A stretch of 64,000 nucleotides of DNA from positions 17,270,483 to 17,334,482 of the forward strand of contig OY987249.1 of the NCBI GenBank assembly GCA_963920765.1. Direction: 5' to 3'. The position numbers and the translations under genes are program-made. Below are positions 34,920-50,030 of this stretch, piece after piece (position 1 is the first letter of the stretch; each line of letters opens with the position of its first letter). The notes under the pieces were generated by a model, which made no database searches, was not told where the DNA came from, and worked only from the letters and a program-made list of their open reading frames with translations. The DNA comes from Ulota crispa. Lineage: Eukaryota; Streptophyta; Bryopsida; Orthotrichales; Orthotrichaceae.

Positions 34920-36660
34920 TGAGACGGTATGCACTAAGTGTTTAAGTTTTGTCAACTTGCTATAAGTAATTCACTTTGACATATTATCATACAGTCTTTA
35001 GCACAAATTTGTAGTGATAGCATTATAACTATCCTCCACTCTTCCATAATTGAGAAAGACCAACTAGAAGAGTTGGCCAAGAGTTTCAACAATGTTGAAA
35101 ATAGCCCAAACATGCTCTATGAGACAAAGGTTCAAGGATTAAGTTATCCACTCTAGAATGATGAATAATTGTCCTAAATACCATTTTGAACTATTTCTCT
35201 CTCATGCACATGTGAATTATAATGCTAAATAATAACTTTGTCAAGATGGAAATACCTTAGTCTCTTCCAACTCAAATACAAATCTCCATGTAAGCATGAA
35301 ATATAGTCCTAAGTCATAGTTCTTCATTTTTTCATAGAACAATCAAAGAGGTTTTTTGTCATTGACCATACACCAAGCCTTCTTGTTTGCATTGAAAGAA
35401 GAGAAAATATCAAAATCACCCCTCAATTCTTTCAAAATATCAAATATACCCCTATATTATTTGAAACATAAAAAATATCCCTTGCTTTGTGCAAGAATAT
35501 CAAATATACCCCTAGTTATCTTTGAGAATATCATTAATACCCCTAGTTTATTGTGCCTCTTTATTGCAATTTTTTTAGATATAAAAATGACAACAAAAAT
35601 TATTATGCAATCATTGCAATGCTTTGACCACAAGACTTACATGCAAACACCATATGCTACAAGAAAACTTTGTCAATTTGGTCATTTTTTGTAGATTTGG
35701 GTGTGTCAATTTGGACGTTTTTTAGTCAATTCAAACACTTTTTTGTCATTTTGGACAAGTTTAGTCAATTTAGACATTGTTTTCTTGCAGCATACATGTA
35801 CAGAGCTTAAAGAGCTTGCTTCCAAGATTAGACTTGCATTCAACTTACATCTAGTTTTTGTACTTTTCATTATCATCTACAAATTCACAAAGATTTGCAA
35901 AAAGAAGTACAAGAGAGTTAGGGATGTTTCCTATAATTCAAATAACACAATGATAAATTTGATGTTTCCAAATAATTGAGGGTCCCAAAGAACTAGGGGT
36001 ATAATTGATATTCCTACCAAAACATAGAGGTATTTTGTATATTTCAAATAATATAGGGATAAATTTGATATTTTGAAAGAATTGAGCATTTTTGGTATTT
36101 TCCCTTGAAAGAATTACCTTTTCCTTGTCACTAAATACAACTCTCTTCCAATCTTCTACAATCTAATTTTTGTGGATTGTAGCAAAAAATATCCTTTCTT
36201 GTACATTCTTGTGTAACACATAGTGCTTTGGCATTTTTTCTCAAGCCCTTCATATAACATCTTTCAAACATTTTGTAGTGTGTTATCACAAAATCCCACT
36301 TCCCTTCTTTCAAAACTTTCAATGCCTCAACCTAGCATTTTGATCCTTCAACAAAGACTAATTGCATTGCAATGTTGTTTTTCTAAGGCAACAAAAATTT
36401 CTTCACAATCTTGTATTGGCATTTCTAAGCTACTACAACATTTGGATTGTGAGAAACCATTTTTTTTTGCAACCTCTCTTGGAATTTTACCTTTCATTAA
36501 AAGAGCAATAGTATCTTTGTCTATCTCTTTCAAAATTGAGTTCTTAGTGCCATCCTTATCTCAAAAACTTCACAAAGCGTCCTACAAAATATTAAAGCAC
36601 AAAATCCGGAAAAACTTCACCGAAAAAATATCAAAGTGCTCGGTTGCTTTCTTCATGTAA
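34920..36660 (-). pseudogene. Decayed Tc1-like transposase, split by an insertion
   Basis: Read on the minus strand. The N-terminal helix-turn-helix is recognisable at about 36,533-36,440 as LKEIDKDTIALLMKGKIPRE followed by VAKKNGFSQSK. A second DNA-binding region follows at about 36,322-36,140 (LKEGKWDFVITHYKM, MKGLRKNAKAL). At 36,148-36,115 comes VEDWKRVVFSDKEK, the classic Tc1 catalytic context (DWKRVVFSDE), with the expected Glu replaced by Lys. The frame is then interrupted by a 704-bp element (35401-36104) and resumes at about 35,390 with a Trp-containing stretch and weaker C-terminal similarity down to about 34,920. Multiple stops and frameshifts make it inactive. The DDE family is known for Tc1/mariner, which uses TA targets; TIRs for this copy were not found. 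Confidence 0.7.
35401..36104. mobile_element. Mutator-like foldback element, 704 bp, perfect 9-bp target duplication
   Basis: Flanked by exact copies of TTGAAAGAA at 35392-35400 and 36105-36113. Ends read GAGAAAATATCAAAA and the complement ending TTGGTATTTTCCC. Arms of about 130-150 bp contain a repeated ATATCAAATATACCCCT unit. The centre (about 35,668-35,780) holds TCAATTTGGACA-type repeats also found at 7695-7845. Nine-base duplications are typical of Mutator elements. It sits inside the Tc1-like transposase remnant. Confidence 0.8.
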
Positions 36661-39229
36661 GATTAATTGAACGGCTCTTCAACAAGTAAAATCCATTTAT
36701 ATTTTCGTGAAAGTTTGCAAAGTGGTCTAAATCTGTATTTCATTTTGCCTTGTACATGGTTTTTGTTTCATGAAATTGGAAAATTTCTTCCATGTGTGCC
36801 TCCTTGATTTTGACATACATGCATTGACTCGTTCGTTGTTAGGGTCAAGGTACATTCTACAACAAATGCTTTTTATTGTCCTTGAGAATATTGAGCAAAT
36901 GACAGGTCTCTCAAAATCGCCAATTTTTTTCAACAAGTTTTTCTGCAGTATTTTGAGGTCGCTTGAAACTAATATAAAAAAATCAACTCCTGTCCTTTGA
37001 GCTGTTTTGTTTATAAAACTCTCTTTTCAAGCCACGTATTCCCACATTTCTTCACCATGTTAGTCTTCAAGTAAGATGGCAAGCCTTTCACACAAGATGA
37101 ACAAAAACTCCTAATATATTTGCAAATGCTTGTTAAAAAATAAGTTAACTATTACCTTGCAATAAGTGATTGAAGTTGATATTGGAGCAATGAGCAGGGA
37201 GATGCACAAAAACAATAGAAAGTCAATTGAACAAAATGATAAAAAGGTTGAAATTTGAATTTATTGAACAAAAAATGGTCAATTTTTTATTAAAAAGATC
37301 AAGTAGTACAAATATGTAGGTAATATCTAGTGCATGCACTCAAAAATTAGTTGAAAACGAGATTTGTTGGATTTTACATATGGAGCTCAAAATCTCCTTG
37401 GACAATGTATTAAGTTAGAGGGGTCAAACAACAAATGTACTACATAACTGATAGACAAAGCAAGCCAATTTTGGGACCTAATTCTCTCTAACAAACAAAA
37501 TCAAAATCATGTAATCTTTGAGGCAGTGCTAATTTGCTATTTTGTGAGCGTAAAATGGTGAGCCTATGGGTGGTGAGCCAAGATTTTGTGAGCGGGAACC
37601 AATTTTGAACTCAATATCAATAGAAAAACAAAAAAATGGCAAGTTTTCCAAGAGATGAAAATCTAAAATGCACAATTTTGAGGGCCGTATGTACACAATT
37701 ATTGATAAAATTTAATACTTTGATAAAAATATATATATAGGCTCATGGCTCACTGATCCCCGGCTCCCCTCTCACGGTTTAGCATTCCTCAATGGCCCTG
37801 TGCCCATGTGACAATTAAAGTGAGAAGAGAATGTTGTATACAACTTTAGAATTACAAATAATGATCTTTTTGAAAATCCAAAAGTGGACCCCTAAACATA
37901 ACATTCAGTAGCAGTCAGCCTCATTGTTCTCCCTCCAATTGAAGAGTGTGGAATATTCCATACCTATTAGTAACTAAGAGGACACTTGGCTGAATTTGTC
38001 ATAGAATTTATGAAAGAGAGGCTCAGTTTAGTGCACATACGTCAATGTGGGGGTCAGCCATGTCTAAAATATTTATTTATTTATTTTTATTTTTATTTTA
38101 TTTTTTCATGATGAAGTTTATGGAAGATACCTAAAGAAAGGGAAAGGCAGCCTCTCTTTAGGCTACTCAATGTTATGAACGCCTTAAAAGCCACCTCTAA
38201 CTTTTACACCTTACTCTCTCACAATTTTCAATTTTAATCCGATTGATCAAGCTTTGGGACCCAAAAAATGTTTTAGCAAAATATGGGATAATTACAAAGA
38301 TGCTTATGGCTTTACTTTGGATAATACTAGTAGAAGTACGGTCTAAGCAAACTGAACTTTAAATTTCACAATTGATCTAATCACAAAATGACATGTTCGG
38401 TTGAACCAATTATGGGTTTAAAAACTTAGTTTACACAAACCGTATTTTTACTAGTGTGATGATATTTTTAGAATTGAATTGGTTTTTTTAGTCTTAGTGT
38501 GCTTCAATGAATGTGAGGTAGTCTTAGTCTTGTCTTCAAAGCATCTTTGTATGTCTAACTTTTGAGTTGATTTTTTAATTTGTTTTTCGTTATCCATTCT
38601 TCATAGTTTAAAACTTAACAAAGTAATCTAGTAAGAAGAAATCTTGTATCCCTTCATTTGCATTTGATTTTTGGACACCCAACCTTATTCCTTCATATGT
38701 AATTGATTCTTGAACACACAATCTTATTCCTTCATATGTAACTGATTTTTGGACACTAGTGCCATATTCTTTTGAAAATGATCAAACCATTTGAATTTGG
38801 AAGGTTCTTGAGCTAAAACTATAAATGATTCATATAACAACTAAAGTAGATCTTGTAAAGTTTAAAACTTAGATTTGTAGACATTCAGGGCCTATGTTTT
38901 ATTTCTACGTTTTATTTTGCAAATATGGTTGTCTATAATATAATATAGGTGAAAGGGTAAGCTCAACATGTAAAGTTAAAGGAATGATAAAAAACAATTG
39001 ACATTAGCAAATTTGGAAAAGCTCAAAAAAGTATACCTTTGTGCCCTAAATAAACATCTTTTGTACACAAATATTCTTCTTCAAACAATGTTCAAAGAAC
39101 ATTCAACAGTTGTGGATTTCAATGTAATCACACCCATCATTGAAGATTCCCATGCTTAGGTAGGATTTGTTATGAGGTCTATATGTATTCTTCAAAAATT
39201 CTTTCAATATTGAAAGTTGTCACCCACTA
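36661..39229. other. AT-rich spacer with a degraded element, no gene recognised
   Basis: A region at about 37,540-37,760 with GTGAGC...TGGTGAGCC at one end and GGCTCATGGCTCAC at the other resembles 49,525-49,720 and is probably a degraded inverted-repeat element. Otherwise no exon chain or clear repeat boundary is visible. Confidence 0.4.
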
Positions 39230-39543
39230 AGGTAAGAGCACCCATAAGCATCAAACTAAGGGTTTTCAACATGATGAGTATCAATAAACAGTTAGCAAAT
39301 TATAGGATCCTATTAGGAACAGAAAAATATTGAGTTTGCACTTCCAAATGTATTATTTGAATACTGTGAGAATAAGTTGTAAATTTTCAAAAAGAAAAAT
39401 GCCATTGCACCCAAAACCACTTTCAAGATTTCATGTTCACATGTTGTACATCCTTGTAATTACATCTATTCATTTTCACAGATTTTTCAAGATATCAGAG
39501 GTAACGATTATGGGGATAGTGACGCTTATGGGTGCTCCTACCT
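39230..39543. mobile_element. TA-flanked MITE (AGGTAAG family)
   Basis: TA-AGGTAAGAGCACCCATAAGC pairs with GCTTATGGGTGCTCCTACCT-TA; both ends continue with GGTTTTCAACATG or its complement. Confidence 0.7.
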
Positions 39544-39545
39544 TA

Positions 39546-40707
39546 GGAGTAGTTCATGGTTTTCAACATGGAAACCGTAAACTTTGTGCTTTGTGAAAGG
39601 GGATTTATCTTCAGGCTTTCAATGGTAAAGGCTCATCTGCCTTTGTAATTTTTTCGAGAGGAGGTGGGATATATTGTATGGATATAATGTATGATGAGCG
39701 TATCTTTCTGGTTTAAACTAAATGCAAAGTTAACTTACATTGGAATTTTAATGTCTACTGCCAAATTCTTGGAGTTGGTGTTTTACCGGATCAAGCGCCT
39801 CCAAAAAGAACCTTTGTTAAATCCACCAAATAAGCTTTTCAAAAATTTGCACGTCTTGTATCATGCATAGTTATTGTGAGTTTCAAAGTAAAATTTTGAA
39901 TGCTTTGAGCCTCACGAAATTCTTTCAAAAAGGTCCTTTGCAAATAATCTTCATCCAGTATACTAAAATGCCATAAGTGCATTAAAATAATCGTGCAATT
40001 AAGGAAAATTTTGGTATGGCATGGGGCTACAAAGTTAGCAACTAAAAGCATAATTAGTTAGAATATATCTGAAAAAAATGCCACCAAAAAATTTGTAATT
40101 TAGGATTGCTTCTGGATTGTGACCCAAGAAATTGGGTCAAGAAGAGAGTGTTCAATGTTCATTATTGGTTTAAAATGAAATTCAACCCAATTTCATATTT
40201 CTAAAGTCTCAAGCCCAAGAGAGTTGAAATTTATAAGGGCTTAGGGGAGATAAACCTCGATTAACTCTACAATAGAGCTTCACAAAAAGAAGGGAGTGCT
40301 TCCATTTGGATTGGGCAAATTTCACAATTTAAAATTCTCATTCTAAATCTAAAAGCTTTTATTTGTTCCTAATTTTGCATTTGGCTCTATAGTCTATGTG
40401 CATCTTTCTACAAGTGGAGGCTAGTGTCCAACATTTGACACTCCTAATGTTGGCATTTTGTTCATTAATTCTCTAAAAACAACCTCAAGGCCTTTGCACT
40501 AAGAGTCAATGCAAGGCCAACTTTTCAAAACATATTGTAATATTTAAAAAACAAGATGTGACACAACCCTCACTTCAAAAATTGGGTCCTCCAAAGAAGG
40601 GAAGCCAATTTTTGGACTCAAGATCATTGTCAAATTATACTAAAATGTGACTATTTGAAAAAATAATAATTTTTTGAGAGAATCCACACTCTAGGACAAA
40701 ATAAATA
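39546..40707. other. AT-rich spacer, no gene recognised
   Basis: No supported feature. Confidence 0.45.
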
Positions 40708-41082
40708 AGTTAGTATGCTCCAAATGCGACCCTTTCATGTAAAGCGTACCATAGGTAGCTCAAGAATGGACATGAAGTGGTCCTTGAATGGACCTCTTCA
40801 AGTCATAGAAGAAAAGGTATATTTTATTGCAAGAGCCAATCACACTCCTTGGTTTCTCCTCATCTCTTTCCAAGTTGCATGGGAATGGTTTATGGAAGGC
40901 CTTGAGTCATAACTAAGTGTCTAACTTTGAAAAATCATGAATAATTCAATAATGCTTAAAAAATTATTTAAAAAATTGTATTACACTTGGTACCTGACAG
41001 TTAGACAAAAAATCTCTATGTCTTGAAAGTCCATGAAAAGACAAATCCGCCCTTAAAGTAACAATTTTAGAGCATACTACCT
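40708..41082. mobile_element. TA-flanked MITE, reverse-orientation relative of 16974-17366
   Basis: The left end AGTTAGTATGCTCCAAATGC pairs with the right TTTTAGAGCATACTACCT-TA. Internal similarity to 16974-17366 in reverse includes the frame MKWSLNGPLQVIE and IARANHTP, conserved between the two copies. Confidence 0.65.
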
Positions 41083-41306
41083 TATGGGGCTCTATTTGGT
41101 CTCTATTTTTATCGTGTTTCTCTTATAAATTTCAAAGTTTTCTCTTTACTATCCTCAACATTTCGGCCTGAAGGCCGTGCACAAGAGAACTGGCCCTTGT
41201 TGTATTCATAATATAATGGGCGTTTGGAGGTGGTTTTTCATTTAAACTGAAATTTTAATTAAAAGTGGCCCTAAGTTTTCATGATACACTTGACTCCAAG
41301 TGTTAA

Positions 41307-41546
41307 CCCCTGAGCATCCAGTCTAAATTCATGTCATGTTGGATCTCATTGCAAACAATTTGGCACTGCAAGTTCAAAAACAACATCTCGAAGAGTTAGC
41401 TGTCGATATTGCATAATGATTAGGGTTTACAAATGTATGAAATTTATGGTAAACATTTATTGCACGGATTAAAAGATTATAACGGTTATAGACAACCAGT
41501 TGTTAAGTATGGAGAGGTTAGATTTGGGGCGTTAGGGCGTTAGGAG
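41307..41546. mobile_element. TTAA-flanked MITE, 240 bp, abutting a second copy
   Basis: TTAA at 41303-41306 and 41547-41550. The left terminus CCCCTGAGCATCC and right terminus GGCGTTAGGAG are diverged from consensus. The right TTAA is also the left TTAA of the next element. Confidence 0.6.
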
Positions 41547-41550
41547 TTAA

Positions 41551-42089
41551 CCCCTAAACGCCCAATTGACCATTTTTTGGTTGCTACTCTTTTTTCCAAG
41601 CCGCTTGAGATGAAAAAAAGCATTTTCAAAAGAAAAGAAAAGAAAACTTTTATACATAAAAGCAAGTCTACTTTCCAACCTAATCTAAATCACGTCAATC
41701 CAAGTTAAACTCCACCAACGAGAAATTTCCAAAGACAAACACTTCAATATTTGTTGGTGTTATAAAATTTACTATTTTGGGAGACTAATGATATTCAATT
41801 CTTCAAAAAGAAAAAAAAATTGACTTTTAGAATATAATGTCAAATTTTAAGCAAACATACCAATTTTGTATTCCATAAATAAATTTTGTAATTTTGATGA
41901 ATGTTAAATGATAAATGCTTCTAAATTCATTAAATAAGAATCCAAATTTTTTTGAATGTTTGACTATATGGATAATTACTAAAAGTTGTGATTCTTGTTT
42001 TCTCTTTAGAAACAACCTTCATCAAAGTTACAAAAGTATCATCTTATAATGCATCTATGTGTTGCCCTTATCCATTGAGCGTTTAGGGG
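41551..42089. mobile_element. TTAA-flanked MITE, 539 bp
   Basis: TTAA at 41547-41550 and 42090-42093 flank CCCCTAAACGCCCAATTGACC and ATTGAGCGTTTAGGGG. The interior is AT-rich with no coding potential. Confidence 0.75.
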
Positions 42090-42093
42090 TTAA

Positions 42094-42418
42094 GAGCTTC
42101 TCTACCCTTGCACTAGCCGGGACTGATACACTCCAAGCACGGATGATAAATACTTAGGGTCCCTCAAAATTCTCTCATGGCACTCCATTCTAGAATGTCA
42201 AAGCAGGGACCCTTCAAAACACTATTCATCCCAACTTTAGTGAGCTTTATCCTATATTCCCTTTAGTGCATGGTCAAACTACTATATATGGGGCACGCTT
42301 GGAGTGTAAGGGCCATGTTTGAAGTGCATGACTAGAGAGCATGAATTATGGAAGCCCTTCAAAAATAGATGTAATCTTGTGGAGTGTCAAGTTTGAAATG
42401 CAAGGCTAGAGCCTCTAA
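42094..42418. repeat. Diverged relative of the GAGCATCTCC element
   Basis: CACTATTCATCCCAACTTT, AGTGAGCTTTATCCTATATT and GCTTGGAGTGTAAGGGCCA parallel blocks in 42419-42728, so this is probably an older copy next to the newer one. Confidence 0.5.
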
Positions 42419-42728
42419 GAGCATTTCCACCGGTGGCTTTGGCTCGCTCAAAGTGCATGAAAAGTAGCCAGGCCCCTCTCAGGCCCCTCTCAAACTCTCT
42501 TATTTGGCAGATCTAGCAGGCCACTCTACAAGCCACTATTCATGCACTATTCACCTTAAGTTTAGTGATCTTTATTCTTTACTTCCCTAGATAAGTGGTT
42601 GACTACTTATTTAAAGGATATATTTGAGTGTAAGGCCACCTTTTCAAAAAACATGAAGATTAAGGCCTTTTTGGCCTTGCCAAACCAGATGGACAACCTT
42701 GAGCGAGTCCGGACCGGTGGAGATGCTC
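42419..42728. mobile_element. PIF/Harbinger-like MITE (GAGCATCTCC ends), copy B
   Basis: TAA at 42416-42418 and 42729-42731 flank GAGCATTTCCACCGGTGG and ACCGGTGGAGATGCTC, a near-perfect inverted terminus. It ends directly against the GC-rich upstream region of the ROP gene. Confidence 0.8.
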
Positions 42729-42731
42729 TAA

Positions 42732-45482
<2,751 letters not shown>

Positions 45483-47052
45483 AAATGATTTAACTGTTTT
45501 GACCTAGCTCAGTTTTTGGAGCTGGTCATAATCATTAACTTCCAGAATCTCTTACCTTTCGGTTACGTCATAGCTGACATCCAGTAGTATAGGTTCCGCG
45601 GGTGATTCTCCACAGCCTATCTGTGTCCACTTCTTTGTGGAAATTGGGATCGCTTCAATTGTAGTGTATTCTTTTCTCCTGCTGGTAATTTGGTGATGCA
45701 CATGGGGAGTGATTTTGTAGATGGTGCGTTCCGTTCCGTTAACTGAAGGGGCGACCTCATCGCCTACAAATGCTCTTGGTCACAGGTACTTAACAAATAT
45801 CTTCTGCCAGCCAGAAGGAGGCTGCAGTAGGAAGCTTTGTAGACTTATCAGGCATTACGCTGAAACATCCCCATTTTAAACCTTTTGCGCGAGTTGTTTT
45901 GTTTTTCACTTTGGGGACAATGTTTTTGTCTACTACGAGTAGATTGCCTTCTACGTAGTTGGTCTCACCCACCATGTAGCAGGGTACACCTCTTTCTATG
46001 GAAACCGTTTTGTGTGCTTGTATATCTTCTCCGGGAATTGAGTGACTTCGCTTGGCCGAATCGGACTACTCAAGGAAGGGCCTTGTGATTCTAAGCAGTT
46101 GACTTATCTACTGATAGAATGGTATTTGACCAATCTGGCTTTGAGTTAGGAATATTGATATGTACGGTACATAATCATATACGAAATCCGAACATTATGT
46201 TGGTAGGCTGCTTGGGAGTATGCGAGGATATGAAGCTATAAAGCAAGGCCAGCGGTGTCAGTATTCTCTTCCCTTAAGTTCCGAAGCCCTGTCTCCTGAC
46301 CTGCATCCCAAAAATCAATGTATGCCTGTTCCGTTTCAGACGTCTTTGTCTTAAATTCGTCAGAATTGTTCCATGTCTGTCAAGTTTGCCTTTGAAAATT
46401 CACCTCTTCCACCATTTTAGGTTGGCCTTGCTTCATGAAGAATTGTTGGACATTCTGTTGAAGAATTTCTTGGTTCCTTACGGCCACTGGAATTCTATTT
46501 CATTGTGGAGCACTGTGGAAGTACGACTGTGAACATGCTCGGTGAGGAGTTTTAGACAACCATCAGCATTATTTTAAGGTGAATAGATCTTGCAGTTTCT
46601 GTTCACGAAATAGACATCTGATTGGGCTCCGATTAAATCTGAAGCACCTTTCTTATCATCCTGCCTAACCGTACTGGCTTATAATAATGGTGAAGTTTGT
46701 AAACACAAGCTCCTCACAGCATGTGCCTCACTTGTGCCTTTACTGACTTTGCAGAGATAATGTCATCATGATTTAACCTATTGGCCAACTATTTAATCCT
46801 TTTGCAGAGATGATGTCATAATCCTACTGGCCAAGTACTTAATTCTTTTGATTGAGGTTGGCTTCTTCTTCTCCTAATTTGCAGTTACACAAAATTACAA
46901 TCGAAATGCAGGATCCTGTGGAGTTGTCATCTGAAAAGAATGTTCCCAGCATGCTTGCAGATTTATGCGGTTGTGCATTTAGACAAACTGTAAGAAAAAC
47001 CATTCTAAAAATAAGCACTAGATTTAAGAACAAGAGTTTGTTATAGTTGTAG
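45483..47052. other. ROP 3' flank and spacer, with a short tandem duplication
   Basis: The first several hundred bases are less AT-rich and likely include the ROP 3' untranslated region; no clear AATAAA was found. At 46,754-46,850 a ~48-bp segment (GCAGAGATAATGTCATCAT...) is tandemly duplicated. No further gene was recognised. Confidence 0.45.
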
Positions 47053-47405
47053 GTATTCTTGATTGCAACTTTGCTCATCGCTTGTGCATTGCTATTTGTT
47101 GAGCAAATGACTCATTGCTTGTTACACCCTCAACTTGTCAAGTTACATCAATTCTTGTTGTATAGTGTTAGTGAATCTCGGTGTGTTGCAGCGTTCTTTG
47201 TTGCATTGCACAACAACTTGTTGCATATATTGGGACACTTGCACACTACAAACACCCATTTATTTGCACTTGCACAGTGATTGAATGCAATGCAACAAGA
47301 TTCACTAATATTCTACATTTAGAGTTTATGTGACTTGACAAGTCAAAATTTGCTCAATGAATAACAGTGCAACAAAAACAAGGAGAGTTGCAATCAAAGA
47401 TAGTA
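47053..47405. mobile_element. Inverted-repeat MITE with TTGATTGCAACT ends
   Basis: TTGATTGCAACTTTGCTC at the left pairs with GAGAGTTGCAATCAAAG at the right, and the arms continue with TTGAGCAAAT, ACTTGTCAAGT and TTAGTGAATC plus their complements. The centre is near 47,225. Confidence 0.7.
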
Positions 47406-48186
47406 GATTATTCCATTAGAGGTTTGAACAAGAGGATGTTTCAACTACTAAACCCTAATGGGTGTTTGAAACCTTTGTAAAGGATTTTGTAAAGGATTTA
47501 TGATTGGCAACCATTTTGTAAGTTTTAGATCTGTTCTTTATAGGAATTTGTGGTTGTTATTTCACTTGTTTATTACGGTACTTGTAAAGTGATAATCCAT
47601 TGCATGTGCACTTTTAATAAAAAATGTCTTCATGACAGAATCAGTTGAATTCCTAGTGTAGTAGAACTTGCCTAAAGTAAACATGCTATGACTAGGGGAT
47701 TTGTTCAATTTAGAGAAGTTTTCATTTTACATAGGTTTAATTTAGATAAGTTTTATTGCAGAAGATAAAACTCTTAATGAATTCAGGATAATTTTGTTTT
47801 TGCAGCAAAAAATGATTAAAAGAAGATCCTTTCTAAAATAAGCACTTGAATATTAAACAATAAATATCTTCTATGTTGCAACAAAACTTTAGCCTTTACA
47901 TTTCTGTTGAATGTGTTAAATGCTTTCATTAGTATATTATCATCTTTTTATTACAATCGTGTTTTACTCCTCTAATTTGACCATGCCTTCTTGTTACAAA
48001 AGGTATTGTCAAAGTCTCATAATTCCAAAATGGAAAGCCACATAAAGATCGAATTCAAAATCTACAGGCATTTACATGACAAAGGTATAAATGCACAATG
48101 ATAAACTTACTAATTGCAATATACATTATAGTTACCATATGTTTAAATCTTATTCAACTTTATAAAATTGTTCATAATTATCTTTG
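47406..48186. other. AT-rich spacer, no gene recognised
   Basis: No supported feature; a TTCTAAAATAAGCACTTGA segment at about 47,829 resembles sequence at 47,003-47,025 just left of the preceding MITE. Confidence 0.4.
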
Positions 48187-49237
48187 GGGATTTGATATTT
48201 GCACACCCAATGTTTGTTATATGTACACCTGGGAGGGGGAGGTAATTTTAGATATTTATCATCAACAAGTTGAATTTGGAAAACTTGAATTCATATTTGG
48301 ATTTAAAAACCTAGATTTAGTCTAAAATCACAAAGGAGGATACAATTGAACAACGCTCATTAGAAAAACTTGGCTAGGGGACAAAATATCATTTTTACCC
48401 TTGTTTGTGAAAAAAGTTACGCTTTTGCACTATGCGTTGTTCAATTGTAACCTCCTTTGTGGTTTTAGACTAAATTAAGGTCACTAAATCCAAAATGTGA
48501 ATTCAAGTTTTCCAAATTTATCTTGTTTGTGGTAAATATCTAAAATTTATCCCCCCTTCCCTGCACAATGTACAATTGGGTATAGTAAACTTATGAATTT
48601 TTTTGTAGTAAAACTTCAGTCAACTTCAAGACCTTCCAAAGGTCATAACTTCTTAACAAATTGTCCATTTTTGAAACCAAATATTGTGTTGGAATACTAC
48701 TAAAGGGTACTACATGATTTGATATTAAAAAAAATCTGAAATTTTATGAATGATAAAAAAAATTGGGCTACTTCCTATATAGTGTACTTCCACCTCTTGC
48801 CAAAACCACCTCTTAAATTGGATTAAGCTACACCACCACCAACGGCCAAAGAACAAGCAAGAAATGATACACATCATTCAAAGAGTATGGGATGAAGTAT
48901 CCATGGAGCAACTAAAAACTCTTATTACAAGTATGCCAAATCAATTCAAGTGATGATTTCTGCAAGAGGTGGAAGTACTAGATGAGAGACACAATATAGG
49001 AAGTAGCCAAACTTTTTTTATCATTTGTAAACTTTAATTTTTTAAATCAAATCATGTAGTACTCTTTTGTGTGATTCCAATGCAATTTGTGGTTTCAAAA
49101 TTGAACAATTTTTGAGGAAAATATGGCTTCTTAAAGTTGCTGAACTATTGGCTGAAATTTCATTGCAAATTTTTTTGTAAGATTACTGTACCCGACTGTA
49201 CATATAACAAACCCCAAATGTGCACATATCAATTCCC
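48187..49237. mobile_element. Mutator-like MITE (GGGAATTGATAT ends) with nested inverted-repeat element
   Basis: Outer ends read GGGATTTGATATTTGCAC and the complement GTGCACATATCAATTCCC. Inside are inverted arms with GTTGAATTTGGAAAACTTGA and TAGTCTAAAATCACAAAGGA that align with the element at 58051-58462. The right arm is split at about 48,599 by another inverted-repeat element. No convincing 9-bp duplication remains at this copy. Confidence 0.6.
48599..49180. mobile_element. Nested inverted-repeat element
   Basis: Arms of about 200 bp are complementary. The left arm includes AGTACTACATGATTTGAT-like and GGGCTACTTCCTATATAGTG sequence, and the right arm contains ATATAGGAAGTAGCCAAAC and AATCAAATCATGTAGTACTC. 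The centre is near 48,880. It interrupts the right arm of the enclosing Mutator-like element. Confidence 0.6.
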
Positions 49238-50030
49238 TTGATCTAATGCAATAAATTCCTTGTTAATAATGATGACAATGTGCACTTTGGTCTATTTTGA
49301 GTGTGATTTCAAATTTATATCAAAATCAAAATCCTCTTGTTTTGCATAATCAAAACATGCAAAAGAATGGATTAATAAAGTTTCATTTTTTTTGAGGTTT
49401 AACAAAGTTTAAATTGATCACAAGACTTGAAGGTCAATGAAGGTAAAAGGAAGTAAGGTTGGTCATCACTAAAGTGAATTTGTATATTTAGACCATTGTC
49501 ACTGGAGAATGCTATTTCATGATTAGGGACTTGTGAGCCATGAGCTGTGAGCGAGGACATTTTGTCAAAATAATATATTCCACCAGATTCTATAATTGTG
49601 TATTTTAAACATCTCTTAAAAAATATATATAATTTATTTAATTGTTTTGTTGATTTTGAGGTGAGAATCTATTTGTGCTCACAAAATCTTGAATCCCCAC
49701 TCATGGCTCACTAACTTACGCCCACCAAATAATGTTGTCTCATCTTCACCCAACTTGCTAGTCCAACCCTCAACATTGGCCAACAGGCTTGGGTGAAAAT
49801 CAGCCTTCCCAATTCCACGTGGATAGTGCCCAGTTAGGGAAGCAAGTTCTTGGTTGCGGGAGGAGGGCTTTTGGTAACTTTCTCCCAAATGGCAAGAGGG
49901 GAGCAAAAATGCCAAGCCTCTTGTCTAATAACGTGCTCCCAAGTGTGTAACTTTGATATGTTGCGGCATTTGGAGGTCAAGGGAAAGGAGGAAAACTCCA
50001 AGAATTCTCCAAGCACTCTCCAAAGCTTAA
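49238..50030. other. Spacer with a degraded inverted-repeat element
   Basis: 49,525-49,720 has GAGCCATGAGCTGTGAGCG and CTCATGGCTCAC-type ends like the region at 37,540-37,760. Low-complexity frames at 49,679-50,059 on both strands carry no motif. Confidence 0.35.
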
